Below are positions 8,147-16,330 of a DNA stretch of 49,413 bases, piece after piece. Both the position numbers and the translations under genes were made by a program. The DNA comes from an uncultured Synechococcaceae cyanobacterium (GTDB lineage: Bacteria > Cyanobacteriota > Cyanobacteriia > PCC-6307 > Cyanobiaceae), in the NCBI GenBank assembly GCA_903907855.1, contig CAIVPT010000005.1, forward strand, positions 1-49,413, read 5' to 3'. Each line of letters opens with the position of its first letter. Positions within the stretch are counted from its first letter, which is position 1. The notes below the pieces were generated by a model that worked only from the letters and a program-made list of their open reading frames with translations, made no database searches and was not told the origin of the DNA.

Positions 8147-10030
8147 ATGGCCCGTTTCTCCCTGGTGGCGAACCTGCAGCGCTTCCTGATCGGTCGGCCG
8201 CTCCCCACCAGCGCCCATCAGGAGGAGCGCTACAGCAACGCACAAGCGCTGGCGATCCTGAGCTCCGATGCCCTTTCCTCGGTGGCCTACGCCACCCAGG
8301 AGATCGTGCTGGTGCTGGGCCTGGCGGGTGCCGCGGCCCTTTCCGCCACCCTGCCGATCACCGCCCTGATCGTGGGGCTGATGGTGATCGTGGCCACCAG
8401 CTACCGGCAGACGATCCAGGCCTACCCCCACGGCGGCGGCTCCTATCGCGTGTCGCAGGAGAACCTGGGGGCGATCCCCGGCCTGGTGGCCGGCGCCTCC
8501 CTCTCGATCGACTACGTGCTCACGGTGGCGGTGAGCGTGGCGGCCGGCATTGCGGCCCTCACCTCCTATTTCCCCAGCCTGGACGCCGAACGGGTACCGC
8601 TCTGTCTGCTGGCGGTGCTGCTGGTGATGGTGGCCAACCTGCGGGGGGTGAGCTCCAGCGCCACCCTGCTGAGCCTGCCCACCTATCTATTCCTGGGAAT
8701 GGTGGTCACCCTGCTGGTGGCGGGCGGTCTGCGCAGCGCCACCGGCCAGCTGGAGCCCGTGGCCGCCGCACTGCAACAGAGCCAGCTGGAGGCCGTCCAC
8801 GGGGGACACCTGGTGGCCCTCACGCCACTGCTGCTGATGCGGGCCTTCAGCTCCGGTTGCGCGGCTCTCACCGGTATCGAGGCGATCAGCGACAGCGTGG
8901 CGGCCTTCCGGCCGGTGGAGTGGCGCAACGCCCGCCGGGTGCTCACCGTGATGGTGCTGATGCTGGCGCTGATGTTCAGCGGCATCAGCGCCCTGGCCCA
9001 CCAGAGCGGCGTGGTGTACGTGGAGAACGGCCCCACGCTTCTGTATCAGCTGGGGGAGCGGATCTTCGGAGGCGGCCCCCTGCTGGCCCTGCTGCAGTTC
9101 TCCACGCTGCTGATCCTGCTGCTGGCGGCCAACACCGCCTATGCCGACTTCCCCCGGCTGGCGGCCTTCCTGGCCCGCGATGGCTACATGCCACGCCAGC
9201 TGGCCTCCCTGGGCGACCGCCTGGTGTTCAGCAACGGCATCTTCGCCCTCAGCGGCTTCGCGGGCCTGCTGCTGATCGCCAGCAACGGCAGCGTCAGCCG
9301 GTTGATCCCTCTCTATGCCGTGGGGGTGTTCCTGAGCTTCACCCTCTCCCAGGCGGGGATGGTGGTGCATTGGTGGCGCCTGCGCGGCCGGGGCTGGCGG
9401 GGCAAGGCCGTGGTGAACGGGGTGGGCTGCCTGATCACCTCCCTGGTGGGGGTGGTGCTGCTGATCACCAAGTTCACCCAGGGGGCCTGGCTGGTGGTGC
9501 TGGCGATCCCGCTGCTGATCTGCCTGTTTCTGCGGATCCGCACCCATTACGACCATGTGGCGCGGCGGCTGCGGCTGGCGCGGGACGTGCGGTTGAAACT
9601 GCCGCCCCCGCCCGCCACCGGTGGCACCCCCACGGTGGTGCTGGTGGGCCAGCTGCACCGGGGCACGTTCGAGGCGATCCGCTTCGCCCGCACGATCGCC
9701 AGCGATCTGGTGTGTGTCTCCGTCGACCTCACAGGCGGGGAGAGTGCGCAGGCGTTCCGGGAGAACTGGCAACGGCAGGTGCCGGAGGTGCGGCTGGAGG
9801 TGCTGCCCTCGCCCTACCGGTCGCTGGTGGAGCCGGTGAGCGCCTTCGTGCGGGCCTTCGAGCGGGAGCACCGGAAGGACAGCAACGATTTCTGCGTGGT
9901 GGTGCTGCCGGTGTTCGTGACGCGCCACCGCTGGGAAAACCTGCTGCACAACCAATCGACGATCCTGCTGCGCAATGCACTGCGGGCCCAGGGCACGCGG
10001 GTGGTAACGACGGTGGGCTTCTACCTCTGA
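8147..10030 (+). CDS. KimA/YdaO-like APC-superfamily potassium importer
   Basis: A 627-residue transporter with about 12 helices in the first 480 residues and a soluble C-terminal domain from about residue 490. The signature LSSDALSSVAYATQE near residue 46 and the QGAWLV...IRTHYDHV stretch before the soluble part fit the KimA (YdaO) family. In Bacillus subtilis this family is a high-affinity K+/H+ symporter inhibited by c-di-AMP. The annotation amino acid permease is often given to such proteins and cannot be excluded. The 77-base upstream gap is too short for a full ydaO riboswitch and shows none. An SLC13-RCK gene follows 75 bases later. Confidence 0.8.
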   Translation: MARFSLVANLQRFLIGRPLPTSAHQEERYSNAQALAILSSDALSSVAYATQEIVLVLGLAGAAALSATLPITALIVGLMVIVATSYRQTIQAYPHGGGSYRVSQENLGAIPGLVAGASLSIDYVLTVAVSVAAGIAALTSYFPSLDAERVPLCLLAVLLVMVANLRGVSSSATLLSLPTYLFLGMVVTLLVAGGLRSATGQLEPVAAALQQSQLEAVHGGHLVALTPLLLMRAFSSGCAALTGIEAISDSVAAFRPVEWRNARRVLTVMVLMLALMFSGISALAHQSGVVYVENGPTLLYQLGERIFGGGPLLALLQFSTLLILLLAANTAYADFPRLAAFLARDGYMPRQLASLGDRLVFSNGIFALSGFAGLLLIASNGSVSRLIPLYAVGVFLSFTLSQAGMVVHWWRLRGRGWRGKAVVNGVGCLITSLVGVVLLITKFTQGAWLVVLAIPLLICLFLRIRTHYDHVARRLRLARDVRLKLPPPPATGGTPTVVLVGQLHRGTFEAIRFARTIASDLVCVSVDLTGGESAQAFRENWQRQVPEVRLEVLPSPYRSLVEPVSAFVRAFEREHRKDSNDFCVVVLPVFVTRHRWENLLHNQSTILLRNALRAQGTRVVTTVGFYL

Positions 10031-10129
10031 CGACGGCGAGCTTCGAGGCCAGAAGTCCCTCGCTTCCACGAATGCGCGTTTTCCGTCGGTAAACCGGGGT
10101 TTAGAGTGGTGGTTCGCTCCCGCCGCCCC

Positions 10130-11950
10130 ATGCGCTCCTTCGTCGAGGTCGCTGCCACACCCCCGGGCCTGATCACCCTGCTGGTCTTCGCCGGCGCCAT
10201 CGTTCTGTTCGTGAGCGGCGCCCTGGCCCCCGAGGTGGTGGGCCTCCTGGCGGCCGCCCTGCTGGTGGCCTTTCGCGTGCTCACCCCCGACGAAGCGGTG
10301 CAGGGCTTCGGCAGCCCCGCCCTGATCACCCTGATGGGCCTGTTCGCCGTTTCGGCCGGCCTGTTCCGCAGCGGTGGCCTCGATCGCCTGCGGGCCCTGA
10401 TCGGCTCCGACGCCATCCGCAGCCCCCGCCGCATGATCGCCCTGCTGGTGGGGGTGGTAGGGCCCGTGTCGGGCTTCATCCCCAACACGCCGATCGTGGC
10501 CACCCTGCTGCCGGTGCTCGAGGGCTGGTGCCACCGCCGCCGCATCTCCCCCTCGAAGGTGCTGCTGCCGCTCTCCTTCGCCACCGTGCTCGGCGGCACC
10601 ATCTCCCTGCTGGGCACCTCCACCAACCTGCTGGCCAGCGATGTGAGCCGCCAACTGGGCTACGGCTCGCTGGAGCTGTTCAGCTTCACCGCCATCGGCG
10701 TGCCGGTATGGCTGCTGGGGAGCCTTTATATGCTCTGGGCCAGCGATCGGCTCCTTCCCGACCGCGGCCTCGACGGGGACGACCTGCTGGGGGGCCTGGC
10801 GCGGGAGGGCTACCTCACCGAGGTGCTGATCCCCCAGAGCTCGGAGCTCATCGGCCAGAGCCTGCACGCCAGCCGCCTGCAGCGCCGTTTTGATGTGGAT
10901 GTGCTGGAGCTGCAGCGCGGCAGCGAGATCTTCGGCGCGCCGCTGGCGGAGCGGGTGCTGCAGGGGGGCGACCGGCTGGTGTTGCGCTGCAACCGCGAAA
11001 CCCTGCTGCGGCTCCAGCAGGAGCACACGGTGGTGCTGTCGCCGGCGGGGGAGCAGGAGGAGGCGATCCAGGAGTTGTCGCGGCCGGAGCTCACCACCCA
11101 GCGGATCGTGGAGGTGCTGCTACCGAATGGCTCCACCCTGGCGGGGGCCAGCCCGCGGGATCTGCGGTTTCGCCAGCGCTACAACGCCACCTTGATGGCG
11201 GTGCGGCGTGGCAACCAGGTGCTGCGCGAGCGCCTGGGCCGGCTGGTGCTGCAGGCGGGGGATGTGCTGCTGCTACAGGCGCCGGTGGATGCGATCCGGG
11301 GCATGCAGGCCAACAACGATCTGGTGTTGCTGGATGAGCTGGAGAAGGATCTGCCCACCACAAACCGCAAATGGGTGGCGGTGACCGTGGCGGCGCTGGT
11401 GATCCTGCTGCCGCTGTTCAAGGTGATGCCGCTGCTGGCGGCGGTGCTGCTGGCGGTGGCGGCGATGGTGGCCACCGGCTGCCTGCGCCCCGGTGAGCTC
11501 CAGCGCGCCGTTCGCTGGGACGTGATCCTGCTGCTGGGGTCCCTCGCCTGCTTCTCGGTGGCGATGCAGAAGACGGGGTTGGCGGAGGCCCTCGCCGGTG
11601 GGCTGCTGGAGTCGTTGCGGGGCTGGCCTGCTTACGCGGTGCTGCTGGCGGTGTTCGTGCTGGCGCAGCTGTTCACCGAGGCCCTGAGCAATGGCACCAC
11701 GGTGGTGCTGCTGATGCCGATCGCCACGGAGCTGGCCAAGGGCCTGAACCTGCCGCCGATGGCCTTCATCTACGCGATTCTGTTTGCCGCCAGCCAGAGC
11801 TTCCTCACCCCGATCGGTTATCAGACCAACCTGATGGTGTTCGGCCCCGGCCGCTACCGCTTCCTCGACATGACCCGCTATGGGGCGCCGCTGACCCTGG
11901 GGCTGGCGGTGGTGGTGCCCTGGCTGATCTGCCGCCGTTTTGGGATCTGA
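10130..11950 (+). CDS. SLC13/DASS family carrier with two RCK_C (TrkA-C) domains
   Basis: A membrane carrier of the divalent anion:Na+ symporter family with helices at both ends and two consecutive RCK_C domains inserted near residues 230-305 (from EVLIPQSSELIG) and 327-397 (from EVLLPNGSTLAG). The substrate-site motifs SGFIPNTPIVAT, GTSTNLLAS and the C-terminal PIGYQTNLMVFGPG are visible. Such proteins are annotated as sulfate or dicarboxylate transporters (SAC1-like); the substrate is not determinable here. RCK_C domains usually sense small ligands. An ATG at 10130 is chosen; an in-frame GTG at 10106 would add eight residues, and neither has a clear ribosome-binding site. Confidence 0.88.
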   Translation: MRSFVEVAATPPGLITLLVFAGAIVLFVSGALAPEVVGLLAAALLVAFRVLTPDEAVQGFGSPALITLMGLFAVSAGLFRSGGLDRLRALIGSDAIRSPRRMIALLVGVVGPVSGFIPNTPIVATLLPVLEGWCHRRRISPSKVLLPLSFATVLGGTISLLGTSTNLLASDVSRQLGYGSLELFSFTAIGVPVWLLGSLYMLWASDRLLPDRGLDGDDLLGGLAREGYLTEVLIPQSSELIGQSLHASRLQRRFDVDVLELQRGSEIFGAPLAERVLQGGDRLVLRCNRETLLRLQQEHTVVLSPAGEQEEAIQELSRPELTTQRIVEVLLPNGSTLAGASPRDLRFRQRYNATLMAVRRGNQVLRERLGRLVLQAGDVLLLQAPVDAIRGMQANNDLVLLDELEKDLPTTNRKWVAVTVAALVILLPLFKVMPLLAAVLLAVAAMVATGCLRPGELQRAVRWDVILLLGSLACFSVAMQKTGLAEALAGGLLESLRGWPAYAVLLAVFVLAQLFTEALSNGTTVVLLMPIATELAKGLNLPPMAFIYAILFAASQSFLTPIGYQTNLMVFGPGRYRFLDMTRYGAPLTLGLAVVVPWLICRRFGI

Positions 11951-12000
11951 GGTGGGGTAGCCGCGCGCAAGCCCCCCCGGCACCTCGGCCCCCCCGGCCC

Positions 12001-13068
12001 TCAGGAAGCCGCCCCGTCCACACCGCCGGCGGCGAAGCGGCGCCGATGCCGCAACGAATCCCAGAAGGAGAGCAGCAGCAGGGCCACGCCGATCAGGCCG
12101 GTGAGCCATTCCGGCACCTCCAGGGCGAAGCGATGCAGCACCACCCCGGCGAGCATCAGCAACCCCAGGGCCCCGATGGCGTAGTGGGCGCCGTGCTCCA
12201 GAAACACCAGGTGATCGAGGGCCTTCTCGCGGCTCAGCATCAGCGTGAGCGAGCGGATGAAGAGGGCGCCGAGGCCCAGGCCGGTCATGATCAGGGCCAG
12301 GTTGGAGGTGATGGCAAAGGCGCCGATCGTGCCATCGAGGCTGAAGGAGGCATCAAGCAGCTCCAGGTAGAGCAGGCTGGCCAATCCACCACCGGCCGCC
12401 AGCCGGACCCCGGCCTGCTCCTCATCGCCGAAGGCCTCCGCCAGGGAGGTGCTCAGCAGCTGCAGCACCAGGCCGATCACGCCGGCGATCATCACGTCGG
12501 CCCGCTGGGGCCCCGGCAGGGCCAGATCAATGGCGAGCAGCAGCAGCAGGGCCAGGGCCACCTCGAGGGCCTCGATCCGACCCGCGGCACTCAGGCGCCG
12601 CTCCAGCGGCTGGAACCAGTGCAGTGTCTTGGCCTCATCAAAGAAATAGCGCAGGAACACCATCAGCAGAAACATGCCGCCGAAGGCGAGGATGCGCGGC
12701 TCCGCCAGCTCCAGCAGCTCGCGGTAGTGCGCGGGGTGGTTCAAGGCGGCATCGAGGGCCTCCCCCAGCCCCACCCCACCGGCGAGCGACACCATCAGCA
12801 ACGGCCCCACAAAGCGCACACCGAACACCGGGATCACCAGACCCCAGGAGAGGAAGAAGCGCTGCTGGCCGGGGGTGAGGCGATCGAGCACGCGGGCGTT
12901 GACCACGGCGTTGTCGAAGGAGAGGGAGATCTCCAGCACCAGCAGCACCAGCGTTATCCAGGCGGCCTGGGGGCCCCGCCAGCCGAACACCAGGGCGAGG
13001 CCCACGGCGCAGCACGCCAGGGGAAAGAGCAGATAGCGCAGGTAGCGCCGGGGCAGGGGGGGCAGCAT
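12001..13068 (-). CDS. DUF475 / TerC-like integral membrane protein
   Basis: A 355-residue protein with about nine helices. The two half-repeats carry LEISLSFDNAVVNARVL and LDASFSLDGTIGAFAIT, the acidic S-F-D-N / S-L-D-G motifs typical of DUF475, a relative of TerC, which is linked to metal (Mn2+, tellurite) resistance. The ATG at 13068 is chosen because upstream sequence is Pro/Arg-rich and non-hydrophobic. It is the last gene of a minus-strand set (CaCA exchanger, DedA, MFS, DUF475), 47 bases after the MFS gene, and is convergent with the SLC13 gene. Confidence 0.85.
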   Translation of the reverse strand: MLPPLPRRYLRYLLFPLACCAVGLALVFGWRGPQAAWITLVLLVLEISLSFDNAVVNARVLDRLTPGQQRFFLSWGLVIPVFGVRFVGPLLMVSLAGGVGLGEALDAALNHPAHYRELLELAEPRILAFGGMFLLMVFLRYFFDEAKTLHWFQPLERRLSAAGRIEALEVALALLLLLAIDLALPGPQRADVMIAGVIGLVLQLLSTSLAEAFGDEEQAGVRLAAGGGLASLLYLELLDASFSLDGTIGAFAITSNLALIMTGLGLGALFIRSLTLMLSREKALDHLVFLEHGAHYAIGALGLLMLAGVVLHRFALEVPEWLTGLIGVALLLLSFWDSLRHRRRFAAGGVDGAAS

Positions 13069-13115
13069 CGGCGGTGGGGGAAGGTCCCCTGATCTTCGCC
13101 GGTGGGGCGCCGGCC

Positions 13116-14420
13116 TCAGGCGGCGGTGGGAGCGACGGCGGCGGTGGCGGCGGTGGCGGCGGCGGCGGCGCGTTGGCGGAAGCGGGCCATGGCCCAGAAC
13201 GCCGGCAGGGCATAGAGGCTGCTGTAGAGGGCGGGCCCCCAGAGCCAGCCCCGCTGCTCCAGCATCCAGCTGCACAGCAAGGGGGCGGTGCCGCCGCAGA
13301 GGGCCATCGCCAGGCTGTAGGCCATGGAAAAGACGCTGCAGCGGCGCTCCGGCGGCACGCTGGCGAGCACCATCCCCCCCTGGCCGCCCATCGTGGCGAA
13401 CACCGGCAGGGCCGCCAGGAGCTGGCCGGCCGCCAGTCCACGGGGGCCGCCCATCTGGGCCAGGGGCACGGCCAGGGGGGTCACCACCAAAAGCGCCCAG
13501 TGGCCGAGGGCCACGGCCCGCAGCGCGCCGATCCGATCGCAGAGCCAGCCGCCGAACACCACCGCCCCTACGCCGAGGCTCTGGCTGGCGGTGGAGATGG
13601 CGTTCACCAGGGCCGGCTCACCCGCCCCGGCGGGGCCATGGCCGAGGGGGGGATGGCTGTGGAACTCCACCATGTAGATGAAGAGCACGTAGAAGACCAC
13701 GCTGACAAAGGCCACCAGCGCACCGATCTCCAGCATCAGCCCCCCCTGGCCCGCGAAGGGAGCTGAGGGGTCGGAAGGCGGCGGCGAATCGGCAGGGAGG
13801 GTTTCGGGCATGCCGATTCGCAGGGCCAGCCCGATCACCGCCACCAGGGCGCCGGTGGCGAAGGGCAGCCGCCAGCCCCAACGGATCAGATCCGCTTCCC
13901 CCAGCCACGCCGCCAGCAGTGCCACGCTCAGGGAGCCCAGCAGGAAGCCCACCTGGCCGCCGGCCACCGCCACGGCGGCGAGCAAACCCTGGCGCCCCGG
14001 TGGGGCCGCCTCTGCGGCGTAGGTGATCGAGCCGGTGTACTCGGCGCCGAGGGAGAGGCCCTGCAGCAACCGCAGCGCCACCAGCAGCGCGGTGGCCCCC
14101 ACGCCCCAGCGGGCGGCGGTGGGCAGCACGGCGATGCCGGCGCTGGCTACGCCCATCAGGGTGATGCTGAAGCTGAGCATGGTGCGGCGGCCGAGGCGGT
14201 CGCCCACCGGGCCGAGCAGGAGGCTGCCCACCGGGCGCATCACGTAGCCGGCGGCGAAGACGGAGAAGGAGGCGATCAGGGGCCAGGCACCGCCCACGTG
14301 GGGGAAGAAGGCATGGCCGAGGGGCCCGGCGAGGTAGCCGAACACCGCGAAGTCGTACCACTCCAACGCGCTGCCGATGAGCGCTGCGAGGCCGGCGGTG
14401 CGGCTCTGGCCGGGGGTCAG
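13116..14420 (-). CDS. MFS transporter of the metabolite:H+ symporter (MHS) family
   Basis: About 434 residues and 12 helices. The start of the mature sequence, AALIGSALEWYDFAVFGYLAG, and the loop motif GDRLGRR are hallmarks of the MHS family (ProP, KgtP, ShiA type), which import osmolytes or organic acids with protons. No ATG, GTG or TTG lies in frame at a sensible place. The only attractive start is a CTG at 14420-14418 that overlaps the dedA stop as CTGA, with GAGGAGGA some 14 bases upstream. The next in-frame ATG would remove two helices. The C-terminus is an Ala-rich low-complexity tail. Substrate unknown. Confidence 0.85.
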   Translation of the reverse strand: MTPGQSRTAGLAALIGSALEWYDFAVFGYLAGPLGHAFFPHVGGAWPLIASFSVFAAGYVMRPVGSLLLGPVGDRLGRRTMLSFSITLMGVASAGIAVLPTAARWGVGATALLVALRLLQGLSLGAEYTGSITYAAEAAPPGRQGLLAAVAVAGGQVGFLLGSLSVALLAAWLGEADLIRWGWRLPFATGALVAVIGLALRIGMPETLPADSPPPSDPSAPFAGQGGLMLEIGALVAFVSVVFYVLFIYMVEFHSHPPLGHGPAGAGEPALVNAISTASQSLGVGAVVFGGWLCDRIGALRAVALGHWALLVVTPLAVPLAQMGGPRGLAAGQLLAALPVFATMGGQGGMVLASVPPERRCSVFSMAYSLAMALCGGTAPLLCSWMLEQRGWLWGPALYSSLYALPAFWAMARFRQRAAAAATAATAAVAPTAA

Positions 14421-15076
14421 GGCCGTGGCGGCTCCTCCTCGATCGACTGCGGCCCCAGCCGCTCCAGCAACCGGGGCACCAGCAGCACCAGGGCCACCAG
14501 CACCAGGGCCCCCAGGCCGAATTCCACCACCCCCTTCACCATCCGCTCGAAGGGGATCCAGCGGCCCCCGAGCCAGGCCAGGCTCACCATCGTGATGGCC
14601 CACAGGCAGGCGCCAGCGGCATTACAGACCAGAAAGCGGCGGTAGGGCATACCCACGGCCCCGGCCATCGGCCCGGCGATCACGCGCAGCACCGCCACGA
14701 AGCGCCCGAGCAGCACGGAGGTGCCGGCATGGCGCAGGAAGCGATCCCGCAGGCGGCCCATCTGCTCCGGCGACTGGCGCAGCAGGCCGCCAACCCGCAG
14801 CAGCAGGGGCCAGCCGGCCCGGCGGCCCACCCAGTAGCCGATGTTGTCGCCGAGGATGGCGCCCGAGGCGGCGGCCCCGATCACCCCGATCACCTGCATC
14901 TGGCCGCTGCCAGCGGCGTAGCCCCCCAGCAGGGTCAGGGTCTCGCCGGGCAGGGGCAGGCCGGCGTTCTCGAGGAGCATCCCCACGAAGATCACCCCGT
15001 AGCCCCAGCGGTGGAGCCAGGCGGCCAGGGTGTCGGCATCGGGAGCGGCGTCGAGGAACGCCAGCGACAGATCCAT
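14417..15076 (-). CDS. DedA family membrane protein (second of two)
   Basis: A 219-residue VTT/DedA protein with ENAGLPLPGETLTLLGGYAA near residue 36 and LLGRFVAVLRVIAGPMAGAV near residue 122. It differs clearly from the DedA protein at 4613-5245 and is closer to the DedA/YohD/YngC type with ENxGxPxPGE. Its stop codon overlaps the presumed CTG start of the MFS gene. It lies 47 bases downstream of the cation exchanger gene. Likely a lipid or carrier flippase or membrane homeostasis factor; specific role not known. Confidence 0.9.
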   Translation of the reverse strand: MDLSLAFLDAAPDADTLAAWLHRWGYGVIFVGMLLENAGLPLPGETLTLLGGYAAGSGQMQVIGVIGAAASGAILGDNIGYWVGRRAGWPLLLRVGGLLRQSPEQMGRLRDRFLRHAGTSVLLGRFVAVLRVIAGPMAGAVGMPYRRFLVCNAAGACLWAITMVSLAWLGGRWIPFERMVKGVVEFGLGALVLVALVLLVPRLLERLGPQSIEEEPPRP

Positions 15077-15123
15077 CGGAGGGGAGAACCCTGGCAGGCA
15101 AAAACGACTCCGACGCTACCGGT

Positions 15124-16206
15124 TCAGGATCCGAGCAGGGTGTGATGGCGGCGATGCTGGCGCCACTGCAGCACCGTCCAGATCAGGAAGGAGAGCAGCA
15201 GGGGCACACCGAGCACCAGCACAACCAGGCGGTACTCATCCACCACATTGGGGGCCTGGTTGAGCAGCAGCTGCTCGCCGAGATAGAGGCCGTAAAGAGC
15301 CACCAGGATGCCGCCCTCCAGGCGGGTGATCACCCCCTGGGTCCAGAAGATCGGCAGGCAGGCGATGGTGGTGAGCACCATGATCGGGAAGTCGCGGTCG
15401 ATCATCACCTGATCCACCGCAAGACCCTGGCCGGAGACGGTGGCGCAGAGGCCCAGGATCACCAGCTGGTTGAGCAGGTTGCTGCCCACCACGTTGCCAA
15501 TCGCCAGGTCGGCCTTGCCCCGGTAGGCGGCCACCAGGGAGGTGACCAGCTCGGGCATGGAGGTGCCGGCGGCCACGATCGTCAGGCCGATCACGGTCTG
15601 GCTTATCCCCAGGCCCTGCGCGGCGCCGATGGCACCACGCACCAGCAGCTGGGAGCCCACCACCAGCAGCACCAGGCCGGCCGCCAGCCGCACGAAGGCC
15701 GCCGTGGGGGTGCTGCGCTCCTCGGAGAGGTCATCGCCGGTTTCGTCGGGATGTTCGGAGGCGGTGCGCATCTCCCAGACGATGTTCATGACGGTGGCGG
15801 TGAGCAGGGCCACGCCGGCCTGCCAGGTGAGACGGCCGGCGGAGGCCATGCCCCAGGTGGCCATCGACACCCCCAGCAGCAGGGGCACATCGCGGCGCAC
15901 CAGACGGCTGCGCACCCGCAGGGGCACCACCAGGGCACTCATGCCCAGCACCACCAGCACGTTGAAGATATTGCTGCCGACGATGTTGCTGACGGCGATC
16001 GCGTCGTCCCCGCGAATCGTGGACAGCACGCTCACAAACAGCTCAGGCGCGCTGGTGCCCAGCGACACCACTGTCAGACCGATCACGATCTGGGGAATGC
16101 CGAGCAGCAGGGCCACCGCCGTGGAGCCGGCCACAAACAGTTCACCGCCGCCGAACAGCACCAGGATTCCGCCCAGGATCAGGGCCAGATCGATCAGGAA
16201 GGGCAT
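15124..16206 (-). CDS. Ca2+/Na+ (cation) antiporter, CaCA superfamily, YrbG type
   Basis: A 360-residue exchanger with two inverted half-repeats. Repeat one has VSLGTSAPELFVS and NIVGSNIFN; repeat two has AAGTSMPELVTS and NVVGSNLLNQ. These are the alpha-repeat ion-binding segments of K+-dependent Na+/Ca2+ exchangers and YrbG. An acidic cytoplasmic loop (residues about 190-210) separates the halves. The ATG at 16206 gives the normal hydrophobic N-terminus (MPFLIDLALILGG). First gene of the minus-strand membrane cluster. A 124-base gap to the divergent permease at 16331 must hold both promoters. Confidence 0.9.
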   Translation of the reverse strand: MPFLIDLALILGGILVLFGGGELFVAGSTAVALLLGIPQIVIGLTVVSLGTSAPELFVSVLSTIRGDDAIAVSNIVGSNIFNVLVVLGMSALVVPLRVRSRLVRRDVPLLLGVSMATWGMASAGRLTWQAGVALLTATVMNIVWEMRTASEHPDETGDDLSEERSTPTAAFVRLAAGLVLLVVGSQLLVRGAIGAAQGLGISQTVIGLTIVAAGTSMPELVTSLVAAYRGKADLAIGNVVGSNLLNQLVILGLCATVSGQGLAVDQVMIDRDFPIMVLTTIACLPIFWTQGVITRLEGGILVALYGLYLGEQLLLNQAPNVVDEYRLVVLVLGVPLLLSFLIWTVLQWRQHRRHHTLLGS

Positions 16207-16330
16207 CGGCCGGGGCTCAGTGGCGGGGAGTCTGTCGGTCCGAACGCGGACGTGGGGGTGGCCACACTGGGAAGCGGGGCGCCGCGGAATCCCCTGAGCC
16301 CGGCGCCCCGAAACCCGTTCCGCGCCAGCC

